Below, piece after piece: positions 29,472 through 37,508 of a DNA stretch of 64,000 nt. A program made the position numbers and the translations under genes. Below the pieces are notes generated by a model that ran no database searches, was not told the DNA's origin, and saw nothing but the letters and a program-made list of their open reading frames with translations. The DNA comes from Desulfuromusa kysingii. GTDB lineage: Bacteria > Desulfobacterota > Desulfuromonadia > Desulfuromonadales > Geopsychrobacteraceae. Where the stretch lies: the NCBI RefSeq assembly GCF_900107645.1, contig NZ_FNQN01000007.1:1-64000 (forward strand), read 5' to 3'. Each line of letters begins with the position of its first letter. Position 1 is the first letter of the stretch.

Positions 29472-32348
29472 ATGACCCAGAAAACAGACTTCTATAACAA
29501 TAATCCTTTGATCCATAAAGACCGCCGTCTAGGACAATCCCCATCAGCGTGGGTGCGCTCTTTCTCCTGTGAGGACCTTTGTCCACTGATTGTTTGCCGC
29601 GGCCCTATCCGCAAAGAGGCGATGGATGTTTACACGGAGATGGGGATCACTCATTTCGGCATCTTACTTTCTGAAAAAGATTCGATTGTTTACCCCAATG
29701 CTCTTTCTCCAGAGTTGCGACAATTAACCGATACTCGCCGTGTCCACAGGGTTCCTGACTATAGTGGTGCTTCAAAAGAAGAGCGGCTTGAACGAATCCA
29801 ACAAATCATTGATATCGCTCTCGACAACGGCTACAACGCAGTCTTTTCCGGCTACGGATTCATGGCCGAAGATGATGAATTTGTTGCTGCTCTGGAAAAC
29901 GCCGGCCTACTCTTTATCGGCCCGTGCTCTCGCACTCAGCAGGCAGCTGGTAAAAAAGATGAAGCCAAGCGGACAGCTCTCCAGGTTAATGTTTCTGTCA
30001 CTCCAGGCATTGATAATGTCACCGCCCGAACCTTACTCAAAAAGCATAAAACCTTTGATCAGTTAGTGGCCTTAGCAAAAGCTGAAGATCTGAAGATTGA
30101 CAAAAAAGTCCTCAACAACAAGAAAATTCCTCTGGAAGATCTTGCGGACATGATCCTCTTTGCCTCATACGACAAAGGAATTGATCTTTTTTCCATTGAA
30201 GAACTCTGTGTTCAAATCGAACAAGAGTGTGCCGAGATGTTCAGAAATTACCCTGGAGCACGCATTCGCCTCAAAGCGATCGGCGGCGGAGGAGGAAAAG
30301 GACAACGCATTCTTGGAGCCTCTTTATTGACCTCAAAGAATCCCTCAGACAAACAGATACACGAAGCTGCAGCAGATGCCCCTGGACTCGTGCGAGAGAT
30401 CTTAAACGAGGTTAAAACCAACGGCATCGGTGACAACAAAAATATTTTGATCGAACTCAATATCGAACAAACACGCCATAATGAGATCCAGCTACTCGGA
30501 AACGGTCAATGGAGTATTGCTTTAGGTGGGCGTGATTGTTCATTGCAGATGCACGAACAAAAACTACTGGAAACATCAGTGACCCAAGAAGGTCTGCAAC
30601 GGGAGATAGAAAAAGCGAAGCAAGCAAAACTGAAAGAACAACAGCAGGCGCTGGAAGCGGATCTTGAAGTCCTGAAACGGATGGAAGCTGAATCCGAACG
30701 CTTTGGTGAAGCCGTCGGTCTTGATTCGGCATCGACCTTTGAATGCATCGTTGACGGCAATCGCCACTATTTCATGGAAGTCAACACTCGAATTCAGGTT
30801 GAACACCGGGTGACCGAGCTGGTTTACAGTCTCAAGTTCGTAAACCCAGAAGATGAGAATGATTTTTTCATCGTTGAATCGTTGGTCGAAGCGATGGCCT
30901 TGCTGGCACAACACAAACAACGGCTCCCACGTCCAGTACGGATTCCACGCTTTGGTGCCGGAGCTGAAGCACGCCTGAACGCAACAGACTGTTCCTTATC
31001 ACCGAGTGCCGGGGGATACATCCATTACTGGTCAAAACCGATTGAAGGCGAAATTCGCGATGATCAGGGGATTTGCACATTAAACCCCGACACTAACCAC
31101 TTTATGAACTACCACCTTGCTGGTGCCTATGATTCCAACATAGCGCTGCTCTTGACCAAAGGTGAAGACCGCGAAAGCAGCTACCATAAGCTATCAGAAG
31201 TGTTGCGTAGCACGGTCCTTCGTGGCAGCAATCTGGCAACCAATCTAGAATTCCACTATGGTCTGGTCAACTGGTTTATTGGCAACAATATCATGGCGAA
31301 GCCAACCACCCGCTTTGTTGTCCCTTACCTGACACTAGTTGGAAAGCTCAAGGAAGAGGCGCAAAAGATAGAAATTGTCTATGCCTTTATGGTCATGAAA
31401 AAGAACTACGCCAAACTCTACGCGGGGAATCCTGAGGCGGCAAATGCAGTTTCTGAGACCCTCGATCGCAAAGGAACATTATTAACTCGCCCCATCGAAA
31501 TTCTCCTAAATGATCCCCATTTACTGTCAGGATGGTTAAGTCTCAATCGAACCAAATTCAAATTTGAAAATAACCGCATAGTCTGGATCTGCAATCCGTT
31601 AATCATCCTTGAAGAAACCTACGAATATCTCCATATGACCTGGAGAGACCAAGCCCCGTCAACAGAGATCATTTGGACCCATGACCGGGATTTGCTCAAC
31701 GATGCCCTAGCCTTTTATGCCGAGCTACAAGAAAAGTTTGCGATCAGCAAAAAAGACTATATCCAGCTCAATGACATCCTCCTCAACGACACTCCACAGG
31801 GAGGCTATGACGCAGACACCTGGGCAAAAATCCAAGAAGCTCATGTCGGCTATGAGATCGGCAATGAACTTCTTGGCCTGCTTTGTATGATCGCTGAAAA
31901 AACCAATTTCTATGATTTTAAAGTTGAAGAGAACCTTGAGGTGACAATCCCTGAATATCTTCATGATGCGGAACTACAGGCGGCAATGAAGAAAGTTCTA
32001 GTGCCACCTCCAGCGACTAAAGCTGATGAAGTTGTCACTCCGGGAGGCGGGATGTATTATGCGCAGGAAGCACCAGGATTACCTCCCTTTGTCACGGAAG
32101 GAATGCACTTTGACAAAGGGCAACCTCTGTTTATTCTGGAAGTCATGAAAATGTTTAACAAGGTTCCAGCGCCCTTTGCCGGAACAATTGATAAAATTAT
32201 CATTGAGGGTGGCGACGGCACTATCGTTAAGAAAGGTCAGCCTCTCTTTAAGGTCACACCTGATGAAAAGTTTGTTGAAATTGATCCGAAAAAACTCGCA
32301 ATACAGAGGCAAACCATAACCAAAGAGTATCTAAAAGCTATTTTATAG
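29472..32348 (+). CDS. Biotin carboxylase / biotin carboxyl carrier fusion (acyl-CoA carboxylase alpha)
   Basis: 958 residues from the ATG at 29472, which has GGAGA 9 nt upstream; the longer frame starts at a GTG inside that site. The N-terminal biotin carboxylase has the glycine loop IRLKAIGGGGGKGQRI and the active-site region FMEVNTRIQVEHRVTELV. The C-terminal carrier domain has the biotinyl lysine in EVMKMFNKVPAPFAG, with V in place of the usual A of EAMKM. A roughly 50-residue insert before the glycine loop (with KKVLNNKKIPLEDLADM) and a coiled insert around 380-410 are unusual. The likely BirA ligase is at 45201-46181. Confidence 0.88.
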   Translation: MTQKTDFYNNNPLIHKDRRLGQSPSAWVRSFSCEDLCPLIVCRGPIRKEAMDVYTEMGITHFGILLSEKDSIVYPNALSPELRQLTDTRRVHRVPDYSGASKEERLERIQQIIDIALDNGYNAVFSGYGFMAEDDEFVAALENAGLLFIGPCSRTQQAAGKKDEAKRTALQVNVSVTPGIDNVTARTLLKKHKTFDQLVALAKAEDLKIDKKVLNNKKIPLEDLADMILFASYDKGIDLFSIEELCVQIEQECAEMFRNYPGARIRLKAIGGGGGKGQRILGASLLTSKNPSDKQIHEAAADAPGLVREILNEVKTNGIGDNKNILIELNIEQTRHNEIQLLGNGQWSIALGGRDCSLQMHEQKLLETSVTQEGLQREIEKAKQAKLKEQQQALEADLEVLKRMEAESERFGEAVGLDSASTFECIVDGNRHYFMEVNTRIQVEHRVTELVYSLKFVNPEDENDFFIVESLVEAMALLAQHKQRLPRPVRIPRFGAGAEARLNATDCSLSPSAGGYIHYWSKPIEGEIRDDQGICTLNPDTNHFMNYHLAGAYDSNIALLLTKGEDRESSYHKLSEVLRSTVLRGSNLATNLEFHYGLVNWFIGNNIMAKPTTRFVVPYLTLVGKLKEEAQKIEIVYAFMVMKKNYAKLYAGNPEAANAVSETLDRKGTLLTRPIEILLNDPHLLSGWLSLNRTKFKFENNRIVWICNPLIILEETYEYLHMTWRDQAPSTEIIWTHDRDLLNDALAFYAELQEKFAISKKDYIQLNDILLNDTPQGGYDADTWAKIQEAHVGYEIGNELLGLLCMIAEKTNFYDFKVEENLEVTIPEYLHDAELQAAMKKVLVPPPATKADEVVTPGGGMYYAQEAPGLPPFVTEGMHFDKGQPLFILEVMKMFNKVPAPFAGTIDKIIIEGGDGTIVKKGQPLFKVTPDEKFVEIDPKKLAIQRQTITKEYLKAIL

Positions 32349-32370
32349 AGACATCTTAAGTTCGTAAATA

Positions 32371-32403
32371 AAAACGGGGCTCCAAAACATCGGAGCCCCG
32401 TTA
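32371..32403. terminator. Bidirectional terminator between carboxylase and DUF3106 gene
   Basis: 12-bp stem AACGGGGCTCC / GGAGCCCCGTT, with an A-run on one side and T on the other, between convergent genes. Confidence 0.85.
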
Positions 32404-32424
32404 ACTTACAATGCAACAAACCAA

Positions 32425-32964
32425 CTAACGTCCACCACCTGAGCCACCTGAATCACCTGAATCACCTGAGTTGGAATTTGATTGTTGCTGTTGACTAGAT
32501 TTTGATATCTCTAAAGCGCGTCTAAAATTCAATTTCTGTTCGGCTGACATTTTTTGCCATTCAGCTTTGATTTGTGCTTTAGTCTTCGCAGGCAAACGAT
32601 GAAATTGGTATTGAACTGCACGTAACTGTCTCTTTTTATCTGCGGACAATTGATTGAAAAGCTCAAACCTGCTCTTAGCTTTTTGTTGTTGCCGTGGAGA
32701 TAAGTTTTTCCACATTTCCAATTGTTGTCTGGCTTGTGTCTGTTGAGTCGGAGTCATTGATAGCCACTTATCCACCCCTTTCAGAAGTCGCTGTTGCTTG
32801 TCAGCAGATAAGTCATCCCAACTATTAACATAGCTCCCTAGCAATTCTTGTTGTTGCTGATTCAATTCTGAAAAACCACTTGCCCATAACGAAGAAGTCA
32901 GTAACAAGAAAATCAACAAGAATGCAAACAATTGTTTCGCGTGCAAAAGAAATTTATTCTTCAT
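32425..32964 (-). CDS. DUF3106 secreted protein
   Basis: 179 residues with a signal peptide (FAFLLIFLLLTSSLWASG). The mature part has repeated W-x2-LS-x2-Q units (SWDDLSADKQQRLL, MWKNLSPRQQQKAK, EWQKMSAEQKLNF) typical of DUF3106. It ends in a Gln/Ser and Gly/Asp/Ser-rich tail encoded by a short GATTCAGGT-like repeat. It overlaps the stop of the upstream small gene, and is the last gene of an ECF sigma operon. The role is unknown; a periplasmic stress function is possible. Confidence 0.8.
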   Translation of the reverse strand: MKNKFLLHAKQLFAFLLIFLLLTSSLWASGFSELNQQQQELLGSYVNSWDDLSADKQQRLLKGVDKWLSMTPTQQTQARQQLEMWKNLSPRQQQKAKSRFELFNQLSADKKRQLRAVQYQFHRLPAKTKAQIKAEWQKMSAEQKLNFRRALEISKSSQQQQSNSNSGDSGDSGGSGGGR

Positions 32965-33163
32965 CTGTTACCTCTGTTTGAGCGCTCTCCAAGTTTGCGT
33001 CATCCATGGATAAGAGCTGAAAGGGATTGATCCAACCTTCATCTTCATCCTCGAATGTTCCAAGAAACTCGATCAATTCCAGACTGGGCAAGTTTTTTTC
33101 TTCCCCCTCTCCAGCCATCAGGGAGTTGGGAATGAGTATTAGCAGGCACAGGAACAGCTTCAT
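32954..33163 (-). CDS. Small exported protein of the sigma operon, overlapping the gene before it
   Basis: About 69 residues from ATG 33163 (MKLFLCLLILIPNSLMAGEGEEK); a GTG at 33181 would also give a signal peptide. The mature part PSLELIEFLGTFEDEDEGWINPFQLL is acidic and matches the short protein usually found before DUF3106 genes. Its first 119 nt overlap the preceding frame (33045-33518) in another phase. Start position and overlap remain uncertain. Confidence 0.65.
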   Translation of the reverse strand: MKLFLCLLILIPNSLMAGEGEEKNLPSLELIEFLGTFEDEDEGWINPFQLLSMDDANLESAQTEVTDEE

Positions 33164-33518
33164 CAATAAGCGTAGGATCACTTTCCATGATTTCTGAAAG
33201 CCACTCATAAAATTCAATATCTTCAGCATAAAATTCAAGAGATTCCTCAGCTGTTAATAGGTCCAAATCAGTGAAATCGGGTGAAGTCAATGGTCCCCGA
33301 TGTCCCTGAGGAAAGTTAAATAGCACAATAAAGAGTAAAGATGCAGCCATAAAGACGCTGCCCCAAAATGGTCTCCAGTGTTTTTCAGATTCAACAGAGG
33401 ATAATGCCCGATACTTCAGACGACCTAACTTGGTATCAATGCCTACACCTAAATCATTAAGAGAATGGTCTAAGACTTTACAAATATTTTCCTGAAACTT
33501 ATTATTCTTATCATTCAT
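33045..33518 (-). CDS. Single-pass membrane protein of the sigma operon (putative anti-sigma, DUF3619-like)
   Basis: About 157 residues from ATG 33518, overlapping the sigma-factor stop as ATGA. An N-terminal helical part (ENICKVLDHSLNDLGVGIDTKLGRLKYRAL) is followed by one membrane helix near 50-70 (FWGSVFMAASLLFIVLFN) and an acidic C-terminus ending in EDIEFYEWLSEIMES, typical for this gene family. The final 45 residues (from DPTLIDE onward) overlap the next gene and look unlike family members, so the natural stop may have been lost. An anti-sigma role is inferred from position and topology. Confidence 0.65.
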   Translation of the reverse strand: MNDKNNKFQENICKVLDHSLNDLGVGIDTKLGRLKYRALSSVESEKHWRPFWGSVFMAASLLFIVLFNFPQGHRGPLTSPDFTDLDLLTAEESLEFYAEDIEFYEWLSEIMESDPTLIDEAVPVPANTHSQLPDGWRGGRKKLAQSGIDRVSWNIRG

Positions 33519-34036
33519 AGCCAATGCTCCCCAAGTTTTTTCTTCAGCTTCTCTGTCGCCCTGAAATAGTGAGTTTTGATAGTCCCCTCAGAACATTTCA
33601 TGGCCAAGGCAGTTTCACCAACGCTCAAGCCTTCCCATGCACGCAGTAGAAACACTTGCTGTTGTTTCAAAGACAGCTTTTTCAACTCTTGCTGTAAATA
33701 AGTGAACATTTGCTGGTTTGCAGTTTCATGTTCTGGAGTTCGGTTCACAGGGTCAGGAAACTGTTCCAACGGCTCAGCATCAGCGTCTTCAAAATCTCTC
33801 TTCAGCCACATTCGCCACCGAGAACGAACAGACTGCTTACGATAAAAGTCACGGATTTTATTTTGCAGGATTTTGTAAAAAAGAACCTTCCACTCTTCTT
33901 CCGGCTTGTCCCGATATTTAGCGACAAACTTACACATGGAATCCTGAACAAGATCAAGAGCATCGTCCTGATTACTGCAGGCAAAAAGAGCCATTCGATA
34001 AGCTTGACGCTCTATGGATTTAAAAAAAAATTCCAT
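33515..34036 (-). CDS. ECF-type sigma factor
   Basis: 173 residues. Region 2 spans about 8-75 (AYRMALFACSNQDDALDLVQDSMCKFVAKY) and region 4 about 115-168 (KLSLKQQQVFLLRAWEGLSVGETALAMKCSEGTIKTHYFRATEKL), with the helix-turn-helix intact. It heads a four-gene unit with putative anti-sigma, small exported and DUF3106 proteins. Upstream lie a CTAGT/ACTAG inverted repeat and a further palindrome, which could be autoregulatory. No strong Shine-Dalgarno precedes the ATG, so expression may be low. Confidence 0.85.
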   Translation of the reverse strand: MEFFFKSIERQAYRMALFACSNQDDALDLVQDSMCKFVAKYRDKPEEEWKVLFYKILQNKIRDFYRKQSVRSRWRMWLKRDFEDADAEPLEQFPDPVNRTPEHETANQQMFTYLQQELKKLSLKQQQVFLLRAWEGLSVGETALAMKCSEGTIKTHYFRATEKLKKKLGEHWL

Positions 34037-34058
34037 TTAATATCTATTGACCCTTCAT

Positions 34059-34137
34059 CTAGTGACTAAAATGACTAGAATGGAATGATTATTTTCAATA
34101 TCTTACATCAGGTAAAACGGTTTGACAGGTAAACCGT
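34059..34137. promoter_or_regulatory. Palindromes upstream of the ECF sigma gene
   Basis: Two inverted repeats: CTAGT (34059-34063) with ACTAG (34074-34078), and a perfect 7-bp pair ACGGTTT (34117-34123) with AAACCGT (34131-34137). They lie between the dfx terminator and the sigma gene, so operator sites for the sigma operon are possible. No protein can be named. Confidence 0.35.
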
Positions 34138-34141
34138 TGAC

Positions 34142-34178
34142 AAAAAAAATGGGTTGCCCAAATAGGCAACCCACTTTT
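34142..34178 (-). terminator. Terminator of desulfoferrodoxin gene
   Basis: 9-bp stem TGGGTTGCC / GGCAACCCA with a 6-nt loop. Read on the minus strand it is followed by a run of eight Ts. Confidence 0.85.
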
Positions 34179-34200
34179 TACCAACATGCATAAATAGATA

Positions 34201-34581
34201 TCAGGCTTTTGCAGCCCAGAGCCCATGGAGGTTACAGTATGCACGGGCTGTAACCGCTGTTGCCGAGACATTGAATGTTGCTTCAGCAGGTTCACCAGCT
34301 TGCAGATATTGACGGTAAACTTTGTCATCTACCAAAATTTCAATCCACTCAATGTAGTGTTCGGCTATCATCGGGTGAGCGACATCACCAACTTTGACAG
34401 TGACAGTACCATTTGCCATTGTAATCACGGGGACATGTTTCTCCGTTGCGGCATCGGTAGTATTTTCTGTCATTTGGACCATATTCTTACCACAGCAAAC
34501 CAATGCTCCGGCACCTTCGTGGGTCACTTCAACTATATTCCCGCAGATTTCACATTTGTAAACTTCTAAACGATTGGGCAT
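34201..34581 (-). CDS. dfx: Desulfoferrodoxin (superoxide reductase, 2Fe-SOR)
   Basis: 126 residues. The ATG at 34581 follows AAGGAG and gives the canonical [14 protein letters not shown]. Centre I (desulforedoxin-like FeS4) is C10, C13, C29, C30. Centre II, the catalytic FeN4S site, is H49, H69, H75, H119 and C116, an exact match to known desulfoferrodoxin positions. It reduces superoxide to peroxide in anaerobes. It is monocistronic with its own terminator. Confidence 0.95.
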   Translation of the reverse strand: MPNRLEVYKCEICGNIVEVTHEGAGALVCCGKNMVQMTENTTDAATEKHVPVITMANGTVTVKVGDVAHPMIAEHYIEWIEILVDDKVYRQYLQAGEPAEATFNVSATAVTARAYCNLHGLWAAKA

Positions 34582-34705
34582 TTTTGCTCTCCTTTTATAA
34601 GGGTTATAACGTTGTGCGTGATACACCTCTCAAATATTACCTATCCAGTAACAATAGCACCATTTTGCATAATTTCAAGAACTGAAATCATTTGCATTAA
34701 TTTTA

Positions 34706-34734
34706 CTGACCGGACCTAAAAAATTTCATATACT
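34706..34734 (+). promoter_or_regulatory. Sigma-70-like promoter for the structured RNA
   Basis: CTGACC (34706-34711), 17-nt spacer, TATACT (34729-34734). It predicts transcription from about 34741, directly before the structured RNA. Confidence 0.5.
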
Positions 34735-34740
34735 GACGAT

Positions 34741-34975
34741 ATATAAGGTTGACTCTCTACCCTTCAGGTGAGGCCAGAACGTCCACTCGGAATAGCAAAA
34801 CCTTCGGGATCGTCTTAGGAATCCGGTGTGCAAACCCACATTTTCAGTGGGGAGCCTGATGGATTTACAGCCGAACCCACCTCATTGACACTCGATGTGA
34901 GGCCAATGGCCCACGGAAGTGGTGGAGAGTTTTACCAGCATAAGTATGAGTCCGGCAAAAGCTGGACTCTTTTAT
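34741..34975 (+). ncRNA. Structured non-coding RNA, possibly 6S RNA
   Basis: No convincing gene lies here. A long closing stem is formed by 34752-34761 pairing with 34921-34930, 34762-34765 with 34916-34919, 34768-34770 with 34912-34914, and 34772-34775 with 34908-34911. Beyond it is an open region whose 3' side holds a hairpin (CCTCA/TGAGG, 34880-34902). An inner arm includes GAATCC/GGATTT (34819-34824 with 34861-34866) and an apical CCCAC/GTGGG hairpin near 34835-34850. Closing stem, central bubble with 3'-side hairpin and apical arm are the layout of 6S RNA, and GGCCAG before the bubble recalls it. It has its own promoter and terminator. A riboswitch for the downstream gene is the main alternative. 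Confidence 0.5.
34949..34974 (+). terminator. Terminator of the structured RNA
   Basis: 8-bp stem AGTCCGGC / GCTGGACT (one G-T pair) with an AAAA loop followed by CTTTTATT. It lies 85 nt before the TraB-like gene, so it either ends an independent RNA or acts as an attenuator. Confidence 0.75.
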
Positions 34976-35058
34976 TATATTCACCAAAACGGTAGCTAGA
35001 AATCAATTTGCTGTGCTACTTTCAAACTTTATTTTCTTTTACCCTACGGAGGGAAAAA

Positions 35059-36243
35059 TTGGCAGAGTTACCGGAAAACAGCGGTGATTATAAGCAGCTA
35101 CAGGTTGATGATAAGATCATTATTCTCGTTGGTACCGCTCACATCTCACAAGATTCGGTTGATACCGTCATCCGTACAATTGACGAAGTCGTTCCAGATA
35201 CAGTCTGTGTCGAACTTGATAGACAACGTTACCAATCGCTGATTAACAAGAAAGGGTGGGAATCACTCAACCTTAAAGAAGTGATCAAAAAGAAGCAGAT
35301 CCCCTTTCTGCTCACCAATCTAGCACTGTCCTCGTACCAAAAACGGATGGGCCTACATACAGGAGTCAAACCGGGTGCTGAGTTGGCGGCGGCAGCCCAA
35401 ACAGCAGAAGAACGGGGCATGATCGTCGAACTGGTTGATCGTAACATCCGCACCACACTTCTGCGTGTCTGGAGAAAAACCGGTTTTTGGAATAAGATGA
35501 AGGTCGTCGCATCACTGTTTGGCAGTATGTTCGAAAAACAGGAATTAGATGAGCAGGAGCTGGCAAAACTCCGCGAAAGCGATACCTTGTCAAGCATGCT
35601 CGATGAGATGGGAAAATTATTACCTTCGGTCAAACAAATCCTGGTTGATGAGCGGGACACCTACATGGCCTATCACATCCGTAATGCACCCGGAGAGAGG
35701 GTTCTTGCGGTTGTAGGTGCGGCACATCTACCCGGAATCATGCGTTTATTACAAGGGGAAGAGATCAGCCCTGAGACGATCGCGGATATATCCATCGTTC
35801 CACCAAAAACAACTTTCTCTAAACTCATCCCCTGGCTGATTCCGGGGATTGTCATTATCTTGTTTATCGGCGGATTTTTTTTTGGTAATCGAGACCAGCT
35901 GGCCAACGTCGCAACGGCCTGGATCCTCGCTAATGGTCTTTTCTCTGCGTTGGGGACATTATTAGCCTTGGGTCACCCCGCAACTGTGCTCAGCGCTTTT
36001 GTCGCAGCGCCGATCACATCACTCAATCCAACGATTGGTGCTGGCTTTGTGACCGGCCTGGTACAATCCTTTGTTGCAGCACCCACTGTCCGCGACATGG
36101 AACATGTTGGCGAGGATTTGATGACATTCAAGGGCTGGTGGCAAAATCGATTAGCCAGAGTTCTACTCGTCTTTCTATTTTCATCCATCGGCTCATCCAT
36201 CGGAACCTTTGTGGCTCTGGGTTGGTTAAAGAACCTATTCTAA
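35059..36243 (+). CDS. TraB/PrgY-family membrane protein
   Basis: About 394 residues from a TTG start at 35059, chosen for GGAGGG 5 nt upstream; an upstream in-frame TTG lacks a ribosome site. The N-terminal domain has the family motifs ILVGTAHISQDSV and VCVELDRQRY, then RDTYMAYHIRNAPGERVLAVVGAAHLPGI, the metalloprotease-like GTAH / E-x-D / GAAH pattern of TraB. About four membrane helices follow (residues 265-390). TraB proteins degrade or sequester peptide pheromones in enterococci; the role in other bacteria is unknown. Confidence 0.82.
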   Translation: MAELPENSGDYKQLQVDDKIIILVGTAHISQDSVDTVIRTIDEVVPDTVCVELDRQRYQSLINKKGWESLNLKEVIKKKQIPFLLTNLALSSYQKRMGLHTGVKPGAELAAAAQTAEERGMIVELVDRNIRTTLLRVWRKTGFWNKMKVVASLFGSMFEKQELDEQELAKLRESDTLSSMLDEMGKLLPSVKQILVDERDTYMAYHIRNAPGERVLAVVGAAHLPGIMRLLQGEEISPETIADISIVPPKTTFSKLIPWLIPGIVIILFIGGFFFGNRDQLANVATAWILANGLFSALGTLLALGHPATVLSAFVAAPITSLNPTIGAGFVTGLVQSFVAAPTVRDMEHVGEDLMTFKGWWQNRLARVLLVFLFSSIGSSIGTFVALGWLKNLF

Positions 36244-36270
36244 TCAGCTCATTTAACAGGAGATACCGTC

Positions 36271-37008
36271 TTGAGTGGCTCATATCGCCGACAACAATTT
36301 TTTCTAAAATCATCTCTGCAGGGGAATACCCTTGTTCAAACCCTCATCTATGCCAATCTCATCCTTTTCACCCTGATGGTTTTACACGGCACAATTCTTG
36401 GCCTCGGCATGCAGGCCATCATGAACCCTCCACCACGATTGTTGGTTCATTGGGGGGCACAATATTGGCCGTTGGTTCTGGACCACAGTGAATGGTGGCG
36501 TTGTATCACCTATGCATTTACTCACGGTGGTCTGATTCACGTGGGATTTAATATGGTTGTTCTTTACCAGGTTGGTCCCCTTCTGGAGGCTGAACTTGGC
36601 TGGCATCGTCTGTTCACCGTTTATACTTTTGCAACGATTATCGCCACTGTGGCTGGTCTATTCTGGCATCCTGTCACTGTCGTCGTTGGTGCATCCGGGG
36701 CAATCTTTGGCTTGATTGGATTTTCTATCAGCTATTATCACCGTGTCGGAGGCGGCATTGGTCTACAACGACGCAATTTCATGCTACAATGGGCTCTGAT
36801 GGCATTTGTTTTCGGGATTATTGTTGGTGCTGATAATGCCGCCCACCTTGGAGGTGCAATCGCAGGTGCGGCGCTTGGCTGGTTTATGCCTATCAATATT
36901 CGTGATCAACGCAAGACAGAGAAGCTTTTTAAGACCATTGCCATTGTTTGCGTCCTGATTACGGTTGTCAGCATTGCATTTATTCCTGCCTCCTGGCTGA
37001 TCAATTAA
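36271..37008 (+). CDS. Rhomboid-family intramembrane serine protease
   Basis: 245 residues from TTG preceded by AGGAG. Six or so membrane helices, with catalytic Ser in VVGASGAIFGLIGF and His in AAHLGGAIAGA. The loop WWRCITYAFTHGGLIHVGFNM carries the family W-R and H-x2-x3-N pattern. It cleaves membrane-protein substrates within the bilayer; targets are unknown. It lies 27 nt after the TraB-like gene and 12 nt before ybaK, so a polycistronic unit is likely. Confidence 0.9.
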   Translation: MSGSYRRQQFFLKSSLQGNTLVQTLIYANLILFTLMVLHGTILGLGMQAIMNPPPRLLVHWGAQYWPLVLDHSEWWRCITYAFTHGGLIHVGFNMVVLYQVGPLLEAELGWHRLFTVYTFATIIATVAGLFWHPVTVVVGASGAIFGLIGFSISYYHRVGGGIGLQRRNFMLQWALMAFVFGIIVGADNAAHLGGAIAGAALGWFMPINIRDQRKTEKLFKTIAIVCVLITVVSIAFIPASWLIN

Positions 37009-37020
37009 AAGGAAGAGGAG

Positions 37021-37503
37021 ATGGCAAGAGACAAAGTCCCAGCAACTCAGGCGATCAGGCTATTAAAAAAACATAAGGTGAAATTCACCCCGAAACCTTA
37101 TAAATATGAAGACAAGGGCGGCACTCGAGCGAGTGCACGTGAATTACATATTGATGAACATCAGGTGATCAAGACCTTGATCATGGAAGATGATCAACAA
37201 CACCCCCTTATTATCCTCATGCATGGTGATTGTGAAGTTTCTTTGAAACACCTGGCAAGGCAGTTAAACGTCAAAAAAATCACCCCTTGTACCAAAGAGA
37301 AAGCGGATGCATTAACAGGTTATCAAACCGGCGGCATCTCCCCTTTTGGCACGCGCCAGCAGCTCCCTGTATATATGGAGGAGACCATCGCTGATTTGGA
37401 AAAACTCTCCATCAACGGCGGCCGGCGCGGGCTTCTGGTTGAACTAGCCCCCAGAGATCTTATCAGCGTCCTTAATCCAACCCTTGTCTCTGTCGCCATC
37501 TAA
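37021..37503 (+). CDS. ybaK: Cys-tRNA(Pro) deacylase YbaK
   Basis: 160 residues of the YbaK/EbsC family. Diagnostic features are TQAIRLLKKHKVKF at the start, the VIKTLIMEDD segment with the catalytic lysine, and GYQTGGISPFGTRQQLPVYMEE. It hydrolyses cysteine mischarged on tRNA-Pro. GGAAGAGGAG lies directly before the ATG. The Sir2 gene follows after 5 nt. Confidence 0.9.
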   Translation: MARDKVPATQAIRLLKKHKVKFTPKPYKYEDKGGTRASARELHIDEHQVIKTLIMEDDQQHPLIILMHGDCEVSLKHLARQLNVKKITPCTKEKADALTGYQTGGISPFGTRQQLPVYMEETIADLEKLSINGGRRGLLVELAPRDLISVLNPTLVSVAI

Positions 37504-37508
37504 GCATC

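Noticed and set aside
34741-34975. FMN, cobalamin, TPP, SAM, glycine, c-di-GMP or ydaO riboswitch
   Set aside because: None of the conserved core boxes of these classes could be found, although some short stretches look alike.
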